DNA of 64,000 nucleotides from Fimbriimonadaceae bacterium (GTDB taxonomy: Bacteria > Armatimonadota > Fimbriimonadia > Fimbriimonadales > Fimbriimonadaceae): the NCBI GenBank assembly GCA_019454105.1, contig CP075364.1, forward strand, positions 1,801,362 to 1,865,361, in the 5' to 3' direction. The translations under genes and the position numbers were made by a program. The notes below the pieces were generated by a model, which was given only the letters and a program-made list of their open reading frames with translations, searched no databases and was not told the origin of the DNA. Numbering within the stretch: position 1 is the stretch's first letter; the number at the start of each line of letters is the position of its first letter. Below, one piece after another: positions 8,786 to 18,231 of this stretch.

Positions 8786-9661
8786 CTAGGGCCTGATGTC
8801 CGGCGGCTCAGGAGACGGGAGCCGGAAGACGCCCTCGATCGTCGATCGGTTCAGGTCGGCCGGGAGACCTTTCAGGGTCTGTTGCTGATACCGGAATGGG
8901 AGGAGGACGGCGACCCGCCGGTTCGAGAAGTGGGTCGTGTCGTCCGGACGGCGCGGGTCCCGGTCGGCAAACCCACGGACGGCGAGGATCGAAGGCTTGG
9001 GAACCCCTCCCTTTTGGAGGATGCGGCGAACGGCGTTGGCGCGGTCGTGGCTCAGGTCGAAGTTGTCGTAGTCGAACCGCCCGGTGGGCCTTGAGTCGGT
9101 GTGGCCGTCGATCAGCATCGGTCTCCGAATCTGGGCGAGGACCGGAGCGATCTTGAGGAGGAGCTCGCGGGCCCTCGGACGGACCTCGGCGCTCCCGAGG
9201 GCGAAGAAGAGCTCTGAGTTGGTCTCGTTCTCGGCCATCTCCACCACGAGCCCGTCCTCGTTCGCCGTGACCTGGACAGCCTGGCTGTCGAGGAGCTTCT
9301 TCAGGCTCGCGTCGCCCGCGACCGCCTTCTCGATGTCGTTGCGGAGCTTCCGGACGACTTGGACTTGCTCACGGTCGGCGTTATCGTATCCTCGCCCCTC
9401 GGGCGCGCTCTTCATCGGGCCTCCGGTGAGTCCGATGTTGACCTTCATCTTCGGAGGATTGGCGTTGAAGCCGATAGGATCCTTGAAGTAGCCCTGGATC
9501 ACGTCGCGGGTCTCTTGCGACATGCCCATGATCCACATCACCATGAAGAACGCCATCATCGCCGTGACGAAGTCGGCATAGGCGACCTTCCAGGCTCCGC
9601 CATGGTGGCCGTGGCCATGGCTCTTTTTCTTCTTGATGATGATCGGGGTGCCGTCTTGCAT
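8786..9661 (-). CDS. motB: Flagellar motor stator protein MotB
   Basis: The protein has 291 residues. A basic N-terminus with His/Lys (KKKKSHGHGHHGG) precedes the single transmembrane helix YADFVTAMMAFFMVMWIMG, whose D is the essential proton-binding aspartate. The C-terminal OmpA-like peptidoglycan-binding domain contains IDGHTDSRPTGR and NFDLSHDRANAVRRIL. With MotA it forms the proton-driven stator anchored to the cell wall. It lies 98 bases downstream of motA. Confidence 0.95.
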   Translation of the reverse strand: MQDGTPIIIKKKKSHGHGHHGGAWKVAYADFVTAMMAFFMVMWIMGMSQETRDVIQGYFKDPIGFNANPPKMKVNIGLTGGPMKSAPEGRGYDNADREQVQVVRKLRNDIEKAVAGDASLKKLLDSQAVQVTANEDGLVVEMAENETNSELFFALGSAEVRPRARELLLKIAPVLAQIRRPMLIDGHTDSRPTGRFDYDNFDLSHDRANAVRRILQKGGVPKPSILAVRGFADRDPRRPDDTTHFSNRRVAVLLPFRYQQQTLKGLPADLNRSTIEGVFRLPSPEPPDIRP

Positions 9662-9759
9662 CTTGATTCAGAGGGCATGATCGGGGAGATCCGGGGATCC
9701 AGGCATGGCCATGACTGTCGATCTGCCGAACTGCCGATCTGCCGAGCCCTCCCTGCCCA

Positions 9760-10617
9760 TCACGCCGCGTCCTTTTCCTTACAGGCCTTCTCAAGCTCGC
9801 TGAAGCCTGGGCGGATGCTAGGGTCGATGTTCCGTCGGGCGAACTCGACGCAGGTGATCGGCGATTCGCCCCGGGCGAAGCTGAACAGGGCGTAGCGAAT
9901 GCAGTTCATGTACGAACCGTCGGCTTTGACCTTCGCGGCGATCGCCTTGGACATCGGAGCGACCACCACGTATCCGGCGAAGATCCCCAAGAAGGTTCCG
10001 ACCAGGGCGACGGCGACCGAATGGCCGATCGCCGCGGGCTCACCGCCGATCTTGCCCATCGTGATGATGATGCCGAGGACGGCTGCGACGATCCCGACAG
10101 CGGGCATCGCGTCGGCCACGTTCTGGAGCGCCTCGGCCGGAACGTTCTCCTCGTGATGGGCCACCTCCAGGTCGAGCTCCATCATCTCGGCCAGGTCGTG
10201 GGGCCCGACCGCGCCGGTGAGGATGACCTTCATCGTGTCGCAAAGGAAGTGGACGGCATGATGGTTCGAGAGGAAGGTCGGGAACTTCTTCATGATCTCG
10301 CTCTCCTCCGGGTTCTCGACATGTTTCTCCAAGCCGAGCAGGCCTTCTTTGCGGGCCACGGTGAAGAGCTGGTACATCATCTTCAGCAGGTCGATGTAGT
10401 GCTGCTGGCCGGGCGGCGCCTTGAGGAGTCCGATCACCGCCTTGATCGTGGCCGTGAACGTCTTCATGCCAAAGCTGCCAAGAAAGATACCAAGGGCGGC
10501 ACCGCCCAGAATGATGAACTCGGTCGGCTGGATGAGAACGCCTATATTGCCTCCATGCATGATGTATCCAAGCATGGTGCATGCCACCCCGACTATGACG
10601 CCAATGAACGCGAACAT
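9760..10617 (-). CDS. motA: Flagellar motor stator protein MotA
   Basis: Stator channel subunit, about 285 residues, four membrane segments. Motor-interacting charged residues are visible in VARKEGLLGLEKHVE, and the conserved proline before the fourth helix is in DAMPAVGIVAAVLGIIITMG. The start is placed at MFAFIGVIVGVACTMLGY (ATG at 10615-10617), which aligns with normal MotA N-termini. A TTG nine codons upstream is possible but would place the sigma-28-like -10 inside the gene. An AGGGCGG ribosome site directly precedes the ATG. Confidence 0.95.
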   Translation of the reverse strand: MFAFIGVIVGVACTMLGYIMHGGNIGVLIQPTEFIILGGAALGIFLGSFGMKTFTATIKAVIGLLKAPPGQQHYIDLLKMMYQLFTVARKEGLLGLEKHVENPEESEIMKKFPTFLSNHHAVHFLCDTMKVILTGAVGPHDLAEMMELDLEVAHHEENVPAEALQNVADAMPAVGIVAAVLGIIITMGKIGGEPAAIGHSVAVALVGTFLGIFAGYVVVAPMSKAIAAKVKADGSYMNCIRYALFSFARGESPITCVEFARRNIDPSIRPGFSELEKACKEKDAA

Positions 10618-10634
10618 CCGCCCTGTTACCGGAA

Positions 10635-10662
10635 TTGTCGGCAAGCACGGCCCGGGATCCTA
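10635..10662 (-). promoter_or_regulatory. Sigma-28 (FliA)-like promoter for motAB
   Basis: Minus strand: TAGG, 16 bases, GCCGACAA. The -10 half matches the flagellar sigma consensus GCCGATAA at 7 of 8 positions; the -35 half is weak against TAAA. It ends about 18 bases before the motA ATG. The same 16-base spacing recurs at flgM and fliS. Confidence 0.5.
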
Positions 10663-10739
10663 GCGGTTGGGGAAAACGAGGCGAAGCGATGGGCCCGGCG
10701 ACTGACGTCTATACTGAGAATCCCCTGGGAGGTGAGCCA

Positions 10740-12611
10740 GTGTCGGGCCAGCCCTTGTTCTCCAAAACACACGGTCAAAGCGCGGCCCCGGTCCATCCGG
10801 GCAGGGCCCCCGTCCGGTTGTTGGACCCGCACACGGTGAACCAGATCGCGGCGGGCGAGGTGGTCGAACGGCCCGCCTCTGTGGTCAAAGAGCTGCTCGA
10901 GAACGCCCTCGACGCCGGGGCTACGAGGGTCTTAGTCACTCTGGAAGACGCGGGACGGCGGCTCATCGAGATCGCCGACGACGGGTCGGGCATGGACAGC
11001 GAGACACTCGGGCTCGCCCTTCAGAGGCACGCGACCTCGAAAATCCGGTCGGTCGAAGACCTCGACCAAGTCTCGACGCTCGGGTTCAGAGGAGAAGCCC
11101 TGCCGTCGATCGCGTCCGTCTCTCGCACCCTTGTGGCTTCGGGAACCGAAGACGGGGTCCGATGGACGGTCGAGGCCCAGGACGGAGTCGTCTCTCCTCC
11201 GAGCCCGGGGCCCGGGCCCGCTGGGACCACCGTCCGGGTCGAGGCTCTGTTCTACAACACTCCGGCCCGGCTCAAGTTCTTGAAATCGGACGCGACCGAA
11301 CTCGCCGCCTGCCTCGATGTCGTCTCGCGGGCGGCCCTCGCCCGTCCCGATGTCGCTTTCACCGCGACCCACAACGGGACGACCCTCGTCAGGACAAGCG
11401 GCTCAGGCGACCTGAGTACTGCCGTTTCGGAGGTCTGGGGAGCCGACGCGGCCCGGGCCCTCGCTCCCGTCGACCGGTTCAACGGATCGGCCAGGGTGCG
11501 CGGGTTCGTGAGCCCACCCCACTTCACAAAGCCGACCCGGTCCCAACAGTGGTTCTTCGTGAACGGCAGGCCCGTGCGCTCCCGGACGTTGCAAGCGGCG
11601 CTCGACCAAGCCTTCCGGTCGCTCACTCCCGAACGACGCTATCCACTGGCCGTCCTTTTGGTCGACATCGATCCGGCCGAAGTCGACGTCAACGTCTCGC
11701 CGACCAAGAGCGAAGTCCGGTTCCGCCGCGAGGGCGGGGTCTTCGACGCCGTCCGAGGAGGGGTGCTCTCGGCACTGCTTGAGACAGGGATGGTGCCCCA
11801 CGCCGAGGGTTTGGCAGCGGCGAACGCGGCCTTGGCCGCCCAGTCTGGAGCCCAAGGGGCTCTCGACTGGTCGCGACCTTTCCAATCCGGGGCGGCGAAT
11901 GGGCCACGAACCTTGACCGGGCCGGCGGGGGGGACTGGCGCGGGTCCAGGAGCCCTGTGGACTGGGGCCATCGACGCCCAAAGGCCGTTGGCCGAGGCCG
12001 CTTCCGAATCTCCCGAGAGTTTCGTCCGATTCGCTGAAGGACTTCGGGTCTTGGGGCAGATCGACGACACCTACATCGTGGCCGAGAACGCCGACTCGCT
12101 CGTGATCGTCGACCAACACGTCGCCCATGAGCGCGTGATCTATGAACGGCTTCGCGACTCTCGAGGGCTCGCTCCGGTCGAGGTGCAGCCTTTGCTGGAG
12201 CCCGAGACACTCCATGTCGGGGCCCGGGCGGCCGGGCTCCTGGCCGAAAGGCTCGAGGAGTTGGCCCTGATCGGGTTCGAACTCGAACCCTTTGGCGGCG
12301 AGTCGTTTCTTGTGCGCTCGGTCCCTGCCCTTTGGCGCGGCCGGCCCCCCTTGCAAGTCCTGCGAGACATCGCTGACGAACTGGTCGAGGATCCTTTGAC
12401 AGGCGGTCTGACCGCCACAAGGGACGAGGTTTATATCCTTGGTGCCTGCAAGATGGCGGTCAAGGCGGGGGACAGGCTCTCGGTGGCCGAAATGGAGAAA
12501 CTGCTTCTGGATCTCGGAAAAACCGAGAACCCCTACCTCTGTCCACATGGGAGGCCGATCACGATCGTGTTGCCGAAGACCGACCTCGCCCGACGGTTCA
12601 AACGGCACTGA
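10740..12611 (+). CDS. mutL: DNA mismatch repair protein MutL
   Basis: A 623-residue MutL. The GHKL ATPase motifs are clear: ELLENALDAGATRV, IADDGSGM, RHATSKI and GFRGEALPSI. The C-terminal domain retains the endonuclease signature as DQHVAHERVIYE (consensus DQHA..E....E, with Val for Ala), ACKMAVKAGDRLS and CPHGRPITIVLP, so this MutL should nick DNA, as expected where MutH is absent. The GTG start at 10740 is chosen for a strong GGGAGGTG site 5 bases upstream; the frame is open further but without similarity. It is divergent from motA; mutS is not seen. Confidence 0.95.
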   Translation: MSGQPLFSKTHGQSAAPVHPGRAPVRLLDPHTVNQIAAGEVVERPASVVKELLENALDAGATRVLVTLEDAGRRLIEIADDGSGMDSETLGLALQRHATSKIRSVEDLDQVSTLGFRGEALPSIASVSRTLVASGTEDGVRWTVEAQDGVVSPPSPGPGPAGTTVRVEALFYNTPARLKFLKSDATELAACLDVVSRAALARPDVAFTATHNGTTLVRTSGSGDLSTAVSEVWGADAARALAPVDRFNGSARVRGFVSPPHFTKPTRSQQWFFVNGRPVRSRTLQAALDQAFRSLTPERRYPLAVLLVDIDPAEVDVNVSPTKSEVRFRREGGVFDAVRGGVLSALLETGMVPHAEGLAAANAALAAQSGAQGALDWSRPFQSGAANGPRTLTGPAGGTGAGPGALWTGAIDAQRPLAEAASESPESFVRFAEGLRVLGQIDDTYIVAENADSLVIVDQHVAHERVIYERLRDSRGLAPVEVQPLLEPETLHVGARAAGLLAERLEELALIGFELEPFGGESFLVRSVPALWRGRPPLQVLRDIADELVEDPLTGGLTATRDEVYILGACKMAVKAGDRLSVAEMEKLLLDLGKTENPYLCPHGRPITIVLPKTDLARRFKRH

Positions 12612-12633
12612 CCAAAAGTTTTTGGGACCACCC

Positions 12634-12661
12634 TAAAGAAATTGCGGGGATCTGCCGTCAT
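12634..12661 (+). promoter_or_regulatory. Sigma-28 (FliA)-like promoter for flgM
   Basis: TAAA (12634-12637), 16 bases, GCCGTCAT (12654-12661), against consensus TAAA-N15-GCCGATAA. It is in the 180-base gap between mutL and flgM, leaving a leader of about 120 bases in which I see no other clear signal except a good ribosome site (AAGGAA) before the ATG. Confidence 0.5.
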
Positions 12662-12791
12662 CCCCAGTAGAGACGACAGGTCTCGCAACTGACTCAGGGC
12701 ACGACGGGGGCGACCCCGATCACGCAAAGCCACGGGTCTCTCTGAGACAGCCGGGCCGCCAGCACCGAGGACACGTCGTGAAGGAACTGTC

Positions 12792-13058
12792 ATGAAAGTC
12801 TCCATTGAACAAGTCAAGACCATCGCCGAAGGAGGCGGGAACCTCACCCCGCCAGAAAGCGAGGTGGACGCATCCGTGATTCGACTCATCGACAAAGAGC
12901 TGATCACCGAAACGGTCAGCGCGGTCGTGGCCATGCCCGACCGGGACGGTCTCGTGGAGGACCTGAAGGCCCGCATCGCGGCGGGAACCTACCGGCCTAC
13001 ATCCGAAGAGATCGTGGACGTCATGCTCCGGCGTGCGGTCGTCGACCGCGTCCGCTGA
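12792..13058 (+). CDS. flgM: FlgM-like anti-sigma-28 factor
   Basis: An 88-residue protein with the FlgM C-terminal pattern: VEDLKARIAAGTYRPTSEEIVDVMLRR, matching the sigma-28-binding helices of the family. The N-terminal half is presumably disordered, as usual. It should hold the flagellar sigma factor inactive until export through the completed hook-basal body. The sigma-28-like promoter upstream supports the autoregulatory loop known for flgM. No other flagellar gene is adjacent. Confidence 0.8.
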   Translation: MKVSIEQVKTIAEGGGNLTPPESEVDASVIRLIDKELITETVSAVVAMPDRDGLVEDLKARIAAGTYRPTSEEIVDVMLRRAVVDRVR

Positions 13059-13074
13059 GCCTCTCCCTGCAACA

Positions 13075-13105
13075 CCAAGGGGCGGAGCCACCCCCCGCCC
13101 CTTGG
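13075..13105. terminator. Bidirectional hairpin between flgM and the RNase G/E gene
   Basis: A perfect 11-bp stem, CCAAGGGGCGG (13075-13085) with CCGCCCCTTGG (13095-13105), loop of nine bases, lies between two convergent stop codons. No long U tract follows on either strand, but position and stability favour termination. Confidence 0.65.
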
Positions 13106-13112
13106 CGCCCAC

Positions 13113-14882
13113 TTATCGGCCAGCAAGGATGACGTCGGCCACGGCGAAGGCCCGACGGATGTCTTGGAGGACGACCTTCACCCGGTTGCCGACGTGCTCG
13201 AGACCGTCCAAGAGCTCCACATAGTAGCCGCCGTCGGTCCACCCTATCGCCTTGTTCTGACTCTCCAGAGCGGAGCTGCGCACGTTGCACTCGAGCACTT
13301 GCGCCCGACGGAATCCCATGTGCTTGCGATCGAAGTCATCCATCGAGCCGCTTTCGATCTCGAAATCCTCGAAACCGAAGTCGAAGTTGGCCCGAATGTA
13401 CAGGCCCCTCTGGAGCTCATGCTCAAGGTCTTCGATCTCCTGGCCGTCGGAACCGATCAGGCACTCCACGACCGCGGGATGGCACTCGACCGAGAACGCG
13501 TCGCCTTGCTCGTGAATCCGGCGCCGCATCTCCCTTTCGATCCAGAGGCTGACCGTGTCGGTGCTGGCGATCCGGCCCCGCCCTTCGCACATGGGACAAA
13601 GGCTCGTGATCGCCTCGGTCACGCTCTCGCCCGTGCGCTTGCGAGTGATCTCGATCAGCCCGAGGGAGCTGATCTTGCCGACGCGGGTGCGGGCGCGGTC
13701 GCGGGCCAGAAGCTTCTCGAACTGGGTCGTCAGCTTCTTCCGGTCGGCCGCGTCGTCCATGTCGATGAAGTCGATGACGATGATGCCGCCCATGTCCCTC
13801 AGCCGGAGCTGGCGGCACACCTCGTCGGCCGCCTCAAGGTTGGCTCGTAAAATCGTGTCGCTCAGGCTCGTGTTGCCAACCTGCTTGCCCGTGTTGACGT
13901 CGATCGCTGTGAGGGCCTCGGTCTCGTCGATGACCAGCGAACCTCCCCCGGGCAGCGGAACCTTGTGCTCCAACAGCCGATCCAGGTCTTTCTCGATCCC
14001 ATAGTGGTCGAAGATCGGCTCCTCGCGGTCATAAAGGAAGATCCGTTCCCGCAGTTTGGGGGCGACCATGGCAGCGACCAGGCTCACCTTCTCGTACTCC
14101 TCGGGGTCGTCGATCACCATGCGGTCGATCACGTCGCCGAACACGTCGCGGATCGTGCGGTAGAGGAGCGTTTGGTCGCGGTGCACGACGGCCGGGGCGC
14201 GAAGCCGTTTGGCCGATTCCAGCACCTGGGCCCAGAGCTGTTGCAGAAACTGGACGTCGGCCCGCAACTCCGACTCTGTGCGGCCCTCGCACTCAGTCCG
14301 AAGAATGATGCCGAAGCCGGGAGGGACGAGTTTGTCGCTCAGCTTGCGAAGCCGGTCGCGCTCCTTGCGGTCGTCGATCTTCCGGCTCACGCCGACATGG
14401 TTGCCTTCCGGCATGAGGACGACATACCGGCCGGGGAGCGAGATCCGTGTCGTGACCCGCGCGCCCTTGGTGCCACGGGGACCCTTCGTGACCTGCACCA
14501 TTAGCTCTTGGCCGGGCTTGATCAGCTCTTTGATCTTGCGGCGGCGAAGCTCGCTGCGCCGCACGCTGGCCGGACTTGAGTCGTTCAGGTCTTCAGGGAT
14601 GATGTCGGCGACGTAAAGGAAAGCGTTCCTTTCAAGGCCGATATCGACGAACGCCGCGTCCATGCCTGGGAGCACGTTCTGGACGATCCCCTTGAAGATC
14701 GAGCCGACGATGCGCTCCTCTCGCTCGACCCGGTACTCCATCAGCTGGCCGTCCTCGAGCACGGCGATCCGCGTCTCCCTGTTGCCGCTGTTGACGACGA
14801 TCTCGATCTTGCCGGGGCCGCTTCCGGGCCTCACCGCCGAGCGCCCGGCCTTGGGGCCGGAACCTGACTTTCTTGGTCTCAA
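13113..14882 (-). CDS. rng: Ribonuclease G/E family endoribonuclease
   Basis: A 589-residue RNase G/E catalytic-core protein for RNA decay and rRNA processing. Visible: an embedded S1 domain (REERIVGSIFKGIVQNVLPG, DAAFVDIGLERNAFLYV), catalytic aspartates in ALTAIDVNTGK and IDFIDMDD, and the zinc-link CPMCEGRG. The C-terminal 60 residues look like a small beta-barrel (GYYVELLDGLEHVGNRVKV), possibly TRAM-like, instead of the long RNase E scaffold. The start is TTG at 14882, chosen for a GAGGA site six bases upstream. The first 25 residues are basic and low complexity. Confidence 0.92.
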   Translation of the reverse strand: MRPRKSGSGPKAGRSAVRPGSGPGKIEIVVNSGNRETRIAVLEDGQLMEYRVEREERIVGSIFKGIVQNVLPGMDAAFVDIGLERNAFLYVADIIPEDLNDSSPASVRRSELRRRKIKELIKPGQELMVQVTKGPRGTKGARVTTRISLPGRYVVLMPEGNHVGVSRKIDDRKERDRLRKLSDKLVPPGFGIILRTECEGRTESELRADVQFLQQLWAQVLESAKRLRAPAVVHRDQTLLYRTIRDVFGDVIDRMVIDDPEEYEKVSLVAAMVAPKLRERIFLYDREEPIFDHYGIEKDLDRLLEHKVPLPGGGSLVIDETEALTAIDVNTGKQVGNTSLSDTILRANLEAADEVCRQLRLRDMGGIIVIDFIDMDDAADRKKLTTQFEKLLARDRARTRVGKISSLGLIEITRKRTGESVTEAITSLCPMCEGRGRIASTDTVSLWIEREMRRRIHEQGDAFSVECHPAVVECLIGSDGQEIEDLEHELQRGLYIRANFDFGFEDFEIESGSMDDFDRKHMGFRRAQVLECNVRSSALESQNKAIGWTDGGYYVELLDGLEHVGNRVKVVLQDIRRAFAVADVILAGR

Positions 14883-15086
14883 AACTGTTCCTCACGCCTG
14901 GTCGCGAAGGTTGACGGAGCCCCAATGGAGCGGCTCGACGTGCTGCGAGGCCAGGCGAAGGCAGAGTCTACCGCCCGACGACGGCCCTTGCCGGGCTCGA
15001 CATCTCCACGAGGCGACGTTCGCGTTCTTGTCAGTAGATTCATGGACTTGATCCGGCTCAAGGCCGTTGATCAGAATCGGCCCGCC

Positions 15087-17852
15087 ATGCCCGTTACGAT
15101 GTCATTGCGGCTCATCTTCCTCGGACTTGTGACCTGTCTGCTTGAGGCTCCTTGTGCGCAGGTACCAACGAAGATAGTCTCGGACAATGAAAAGGGCGGG
15201 GCTGTTCAAAGCAAGGACGGAAGCCGCTTCGCGGTCTCGGCTCATGTCAAAGCCGACCTCAAGATCGTCAACGGGCAAACGAAGTTGACAGTCCCTTGGA
15301 GCTTGGCCGACGTCGAAGCCGAAGCGATGACTCCGTTGTCGATCCGAATCGCCGCAAAGAAACGGAACGGGAATCGCAACGAGCCTGAAGAAGCCAAGGT
15401 CTCTTGGCGGTCCGTTGTGCCTTCGGCGAGGCCGGGTGACCCTCCTGCAGAGGCAAAGGTGACCGTCTTCTCGTCGCATGCCAACGGACTGAACGTCGAT
15501 GTGTCTCAGGGCAACCAACCTCAGCCCCAGGTGTCTTCCGCAAGCTCGAGACTAATCGTCTTGCGTGTTGGTGAGAGCCTGACGGCGAGGATCGCCGGAA
15601 GCGAGAGGTTCCTTGCCAGTTGGAGAGTCTCTTTGCCAGCGTCTTTGGTCGGTTCCCTCGATCCGGACGATGGAACAGGCTCTAACCAGGAAGTCTTCCG
15701 ACACTCAAAGTACGAAGGCCGACTCACCAATAGTCCGTTGATGTTCAGCAGTAACGCTAGGTTCCGCTTCACAGCCAAAGAACCGGCAGACAGCGTCGTG
15801 ATCGAGGTCAAAGGGGACGACCCAGAGAGCCCATCGACGACGACGATCAAGGTCAGGATCCTGGCTCAAGACCAGGCTTTGAACCTGTCAAGAGAGCCTG
15901 CCACATCTCTCAGGGAAGGGCAATCGTTCACTCTTAAGGCCTCAACAAAGATTGGAGACGTCATCAAGAATTTTGAACCTGGAGACCTGAAAGTCGTGGC
16001 CAACGACCTTGACCAAGTTGATAAAGGCCTTCAATTCAAGACAAAGATGAGCGGCAACTTCACCCTAAAGGTCAAGGCAGTTGCCGAGGAGTGGACGAGC
16101 CTTCCGGAGGCGACACTCAATGTCTCGGTCGATCCAGGTTTGGACCGCCTCGTCGTGCTCGAGTCGGCTGCCAGTCTCCTTGTGGGGGAGCGCAAGTCAT
16201 ACCGGATCGCTTTGCTCGACAAGAACGGTCAGGCCGTTGAAATTGAGCCGAAGTGGAACGTTCGCGCCAGCGTTGAGACAGGAAACGACGAAGAGCGACG
16301 CTTGGAAGCGACCGTGGAGGAGAACTCGACCGGTGGTCTTTCACTCAGAGTCAAAGGTGTGTCCGTCGGGGAGCAGAAGGTCCAGTTGACGTTAAGTGGG
16401 CCAGAATCTGGGGACGTCACCGGAGAGGTCATTTTTAGCGTGGCCGGCGTCGGATCGTTCCGTACGGCTGACGTCAGGATCGACATGGTCGACGAGGTCA
16501 CCGCAAAGTACTTGTTTGGCGAAGCGGTCAACAGAGAGTACTTCGTCGGCAAGGTCCGCGTTTTCAACCGGCTTCATGATGGTGACGACCAAAGGTACGT
16601 GGGGCAGTCGATCCTCGCTTACAGCGAGTCCCTTGAGGTCGGCATTCAAATGATGAAAAGGCCCCATGGATCTAAAAAGAACAACTGGATTCCGGTCCAA
16701 GAGTCCGACTTTCTGGAAGAGTTTGGGGTGACAGACTCGAACCCCGAAAACCCAGTCCCTGTCTTGCTTGTGACCTACCAGGGTTCCCCTGATAAATCCG
16801 AGTCCGAGGTTGTGGCGAACGTTCGAAGCCTGCCGCCAGTCGAACTTTCAGTCGGGGACGTTGTTCACTTGATCACCGAAAAGGAGAGTGCCGCCTCTGT
16901 TGGTGAATGGGGCAGCGTCTTCAAGGACGATAACGGTCGGGGCCAGGATGTCGCTCTTGTCATCGGCAACGTCCTCCGGGCCGTGAGCCCGGGAACGATC
17001 GTATTCAAGAAGACCGTTACGGTGGACAATAAGTCGCGCGCTTATCTCGTGCACGTTCGGGTCAAGGACTCCTCACCGACTCCGCCTGTCACCGTCGAAT
17101 TGGGCAAGGCCATCGGTGCCTCGGTCAAGGTCGGTTCTGTCATCGTCATCAAGGTCAACAATCAACAGTCAGAGCAGACGATCAAGAAGATCAAGGCTGC
17201 TGGGCCCAGTGGCGGTGTCGAGGTCATCGACGCTGCTTCGGGCTTAGTCAAGGCCAACAAGCCCGGCCAGTCAGTTCTCGAGCTGGTGACCGAGGACGGC
17301 AATAGCGAGAAAAGCTCTTTCGTCGTGCTGACCATCGACTCACCCACGGGCCGCTCCCTCCCGCCGTCCACTTATTATTCAGGCGGTCGGTTGTATCGAG
17401 CCCGGGGGCTGTTCCGATATCGGCCCTACTCCGCAGACGTCATGATCTACACCACCGACGTCAGGCAGCAAACCACCGGCACCGCCAACTTCGCCCGGGC
17501 CATCCAGGGCGCTTCCAGCGTCGCCTCGTGGCTCGTTAGCTCCGAAATTTGGAAAGGTGACGGGAACAAGTTTGCGGCGGGCCTCAGTGCCTTAGTCATC
17601 CCAACCTTCAACACCCTCGCGCCAAGATTCGACGCGAACGAGCGAGCCAATCTCCAAAAACTCACGTTTGCCGCCCTCGAAGAGATCCCGTATGGCGGCG
17701 ACATCAGTCGATACGTGTTCTTTCCCAAGGGAACGCTCAAGGGAGTCTTGTCCAACCACGACGTCCGGATCAGCTCTATCGACACCAGCTACTTCGCGAT
17801 CCAAGTGGCCATCATTCAAAAGCTCTCACGTCCTGCGAGCTCCGGAGACTGA
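15087..17852 (+). CDS. Large secreted protein with bacterial Ig-like domains, function unknown
   Basis: About 921 residues beginning with a signal peptide (MSLRLIFLGLVTCLLEAPCAQ; start ATG 15087 or the in-frame ATG at 15099). The mature part is beta-rich, with repeated segments ending in patterns such as GNFTLKVKAVAEEW, GEQKVQLTLSGPESGDVTGEVIFSV and GLVKANKPGQSVLEL, the last typical of Big_2 domains, followed by a non-repetitive C-terminal region of about 170 residues. No sortase or lipobox motif. A candidate promoter TTGATC-N18-CAGAAT (15048-15077) ends 9 bases before the ATG. The gene is visibly less GC-rich than its neighbours. Exported matrix or adhesin-like role is inference. Confidence 0.75.
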   Translation: MPVTMSLRLIFLGLVTCLLEAPCAQVPTKIVSDNEKGGAVQSKDGSRFAVSAHVKADLKIVNGQTKLTVPWSLADVEAEAMTPLSIRIAAKKRNGNRNEPEEAKVSWRSVVPSARPGDPPAEAKVTVFSSHANGLNVDVSQGNQPQPQVSSASSRLIVLRVGESLTARIAGSERFLASWRVSLPASLVGSLDPDDGTGSNQEVFRHSKYEGRLTNSPLMFSSNARFRFTAKEPADSVVIEVKGDDPESPSTTTIKVRILAQDQALNLSREPATSLREGQSFTLKASTKIGDVIKNFEPGDLKVVANDLDQVDKGLQFKTKMSGNFTLKVKAVAEEWTSLPEATLNVSVDPGLDRLVVLESAASLLVGERKSYRIALLDKNGQAVEIEPKWNVRASVETGNDEERRLEATVEENSTGGLSLRVKGVSVGEQKVQLTLSGPESGDVTGEVIFSVAGVGSFRTADVRIDMVDEVTAKYLFGEAVNREYFVGKVRVFNRLHDGDDQRYVGQSILAYSESLEVGIQMMKRPHGSKKNNWIPVQESDFLEEFGVTDSNPENPVPVLLVTYQGSPDKSESEVVANVRSLPPVELSVGDVVHLITEKESAASVGEWGSVFKDDNGRGQDVALVIGNVLRAVSPGTIVFKKTVTVDNKSRAYLVHVRVKDSSPTPPVTVELGKAIGASVKVGSVIVIKVNNQQSEQTIKKIKAAGPSGGVEVIDAASGLVKANKPGQSVLELVTEDGNSEKSSFVVLTIDSPTGRSLPPSTYYSGGRLYRARGLFRYRPYSADVMIYTTDVRQQTTGTANFARAIQGASSVASWLVSSEIWKGDGNKFAAGLSALVIPTFNTLAPRFDANERANLQKLTFAALEEIPYGGDISRYVFFPKGTLKGVLSNHDVRISSIDTSYFAIQVAIIQKLSRPASSGD

Positions 17853-17901
17853 TCGGGCCGTCGGCCCCGCGGCGTCGTTCGGTCGTGCCACGATCCCAAG
17901 G

Positions 17902-18231
17902 ATGCCGGTGTACGAGTACCGTTGCGGCGGTTGCGGCAAGAAGGTCGCCTTGCTGGTCGGGGTCACGGCCGAGCCCGACGACGAATCATGCCCCTCTTGC
18001 GGGAGCCGAGACCTGGTCAAAATGGTCAGTCGATTCCGCCGCGGGCGGAGCGAGGACGACCGGATCGACGAGATGAGCGACCGGCTCGAAACGATGGGCG
18101 AGCCCGACAGCGGGGTCGGAATGCGGCGCCTCGTGCGCGAAATGGGAAAGGCGATGGACGACGACATGGCCGACGAGATGGAAGAACTCTTCGAGTCCGA
18201 CCAAGACGACTCTCCGGAGACGGCGGATTGA
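17902..18231 (+). CDS. FmdB-family zinc-ribbon protein
   Basis: A 109-residue protein beginning MPVYEYRCGGCGKKVALLV with a second knuckle SCPSCGSRDLVKMVSRF: the FmdB/CxxC-CxxC zinc ribbon. The remaining 65 residues are acidic and helical. The family is often annotated as regulatory, but its function is not established. It ends in a TTGA overlap with tdk, so the two are co-translated. Confidence 0.85.
   Translation: MPVYEYRCGGCGKKVALLVGVTAEPDDESCPSCGSRDLVKMVSRFRRGRSEDDRIDEMSDRLETMGEPDSGVGMRRLVREMGKAMDDDMADEMEELFESDQDDSPETAD

Noticed and set aside
9719-9746. Short direct repeat of CTGCCGA/CGATCTGCCGA between motA and motB
   Set aside because: Three short copies only, no spacing regularity and no CRISPR-like structure; probably simple replication slippage.
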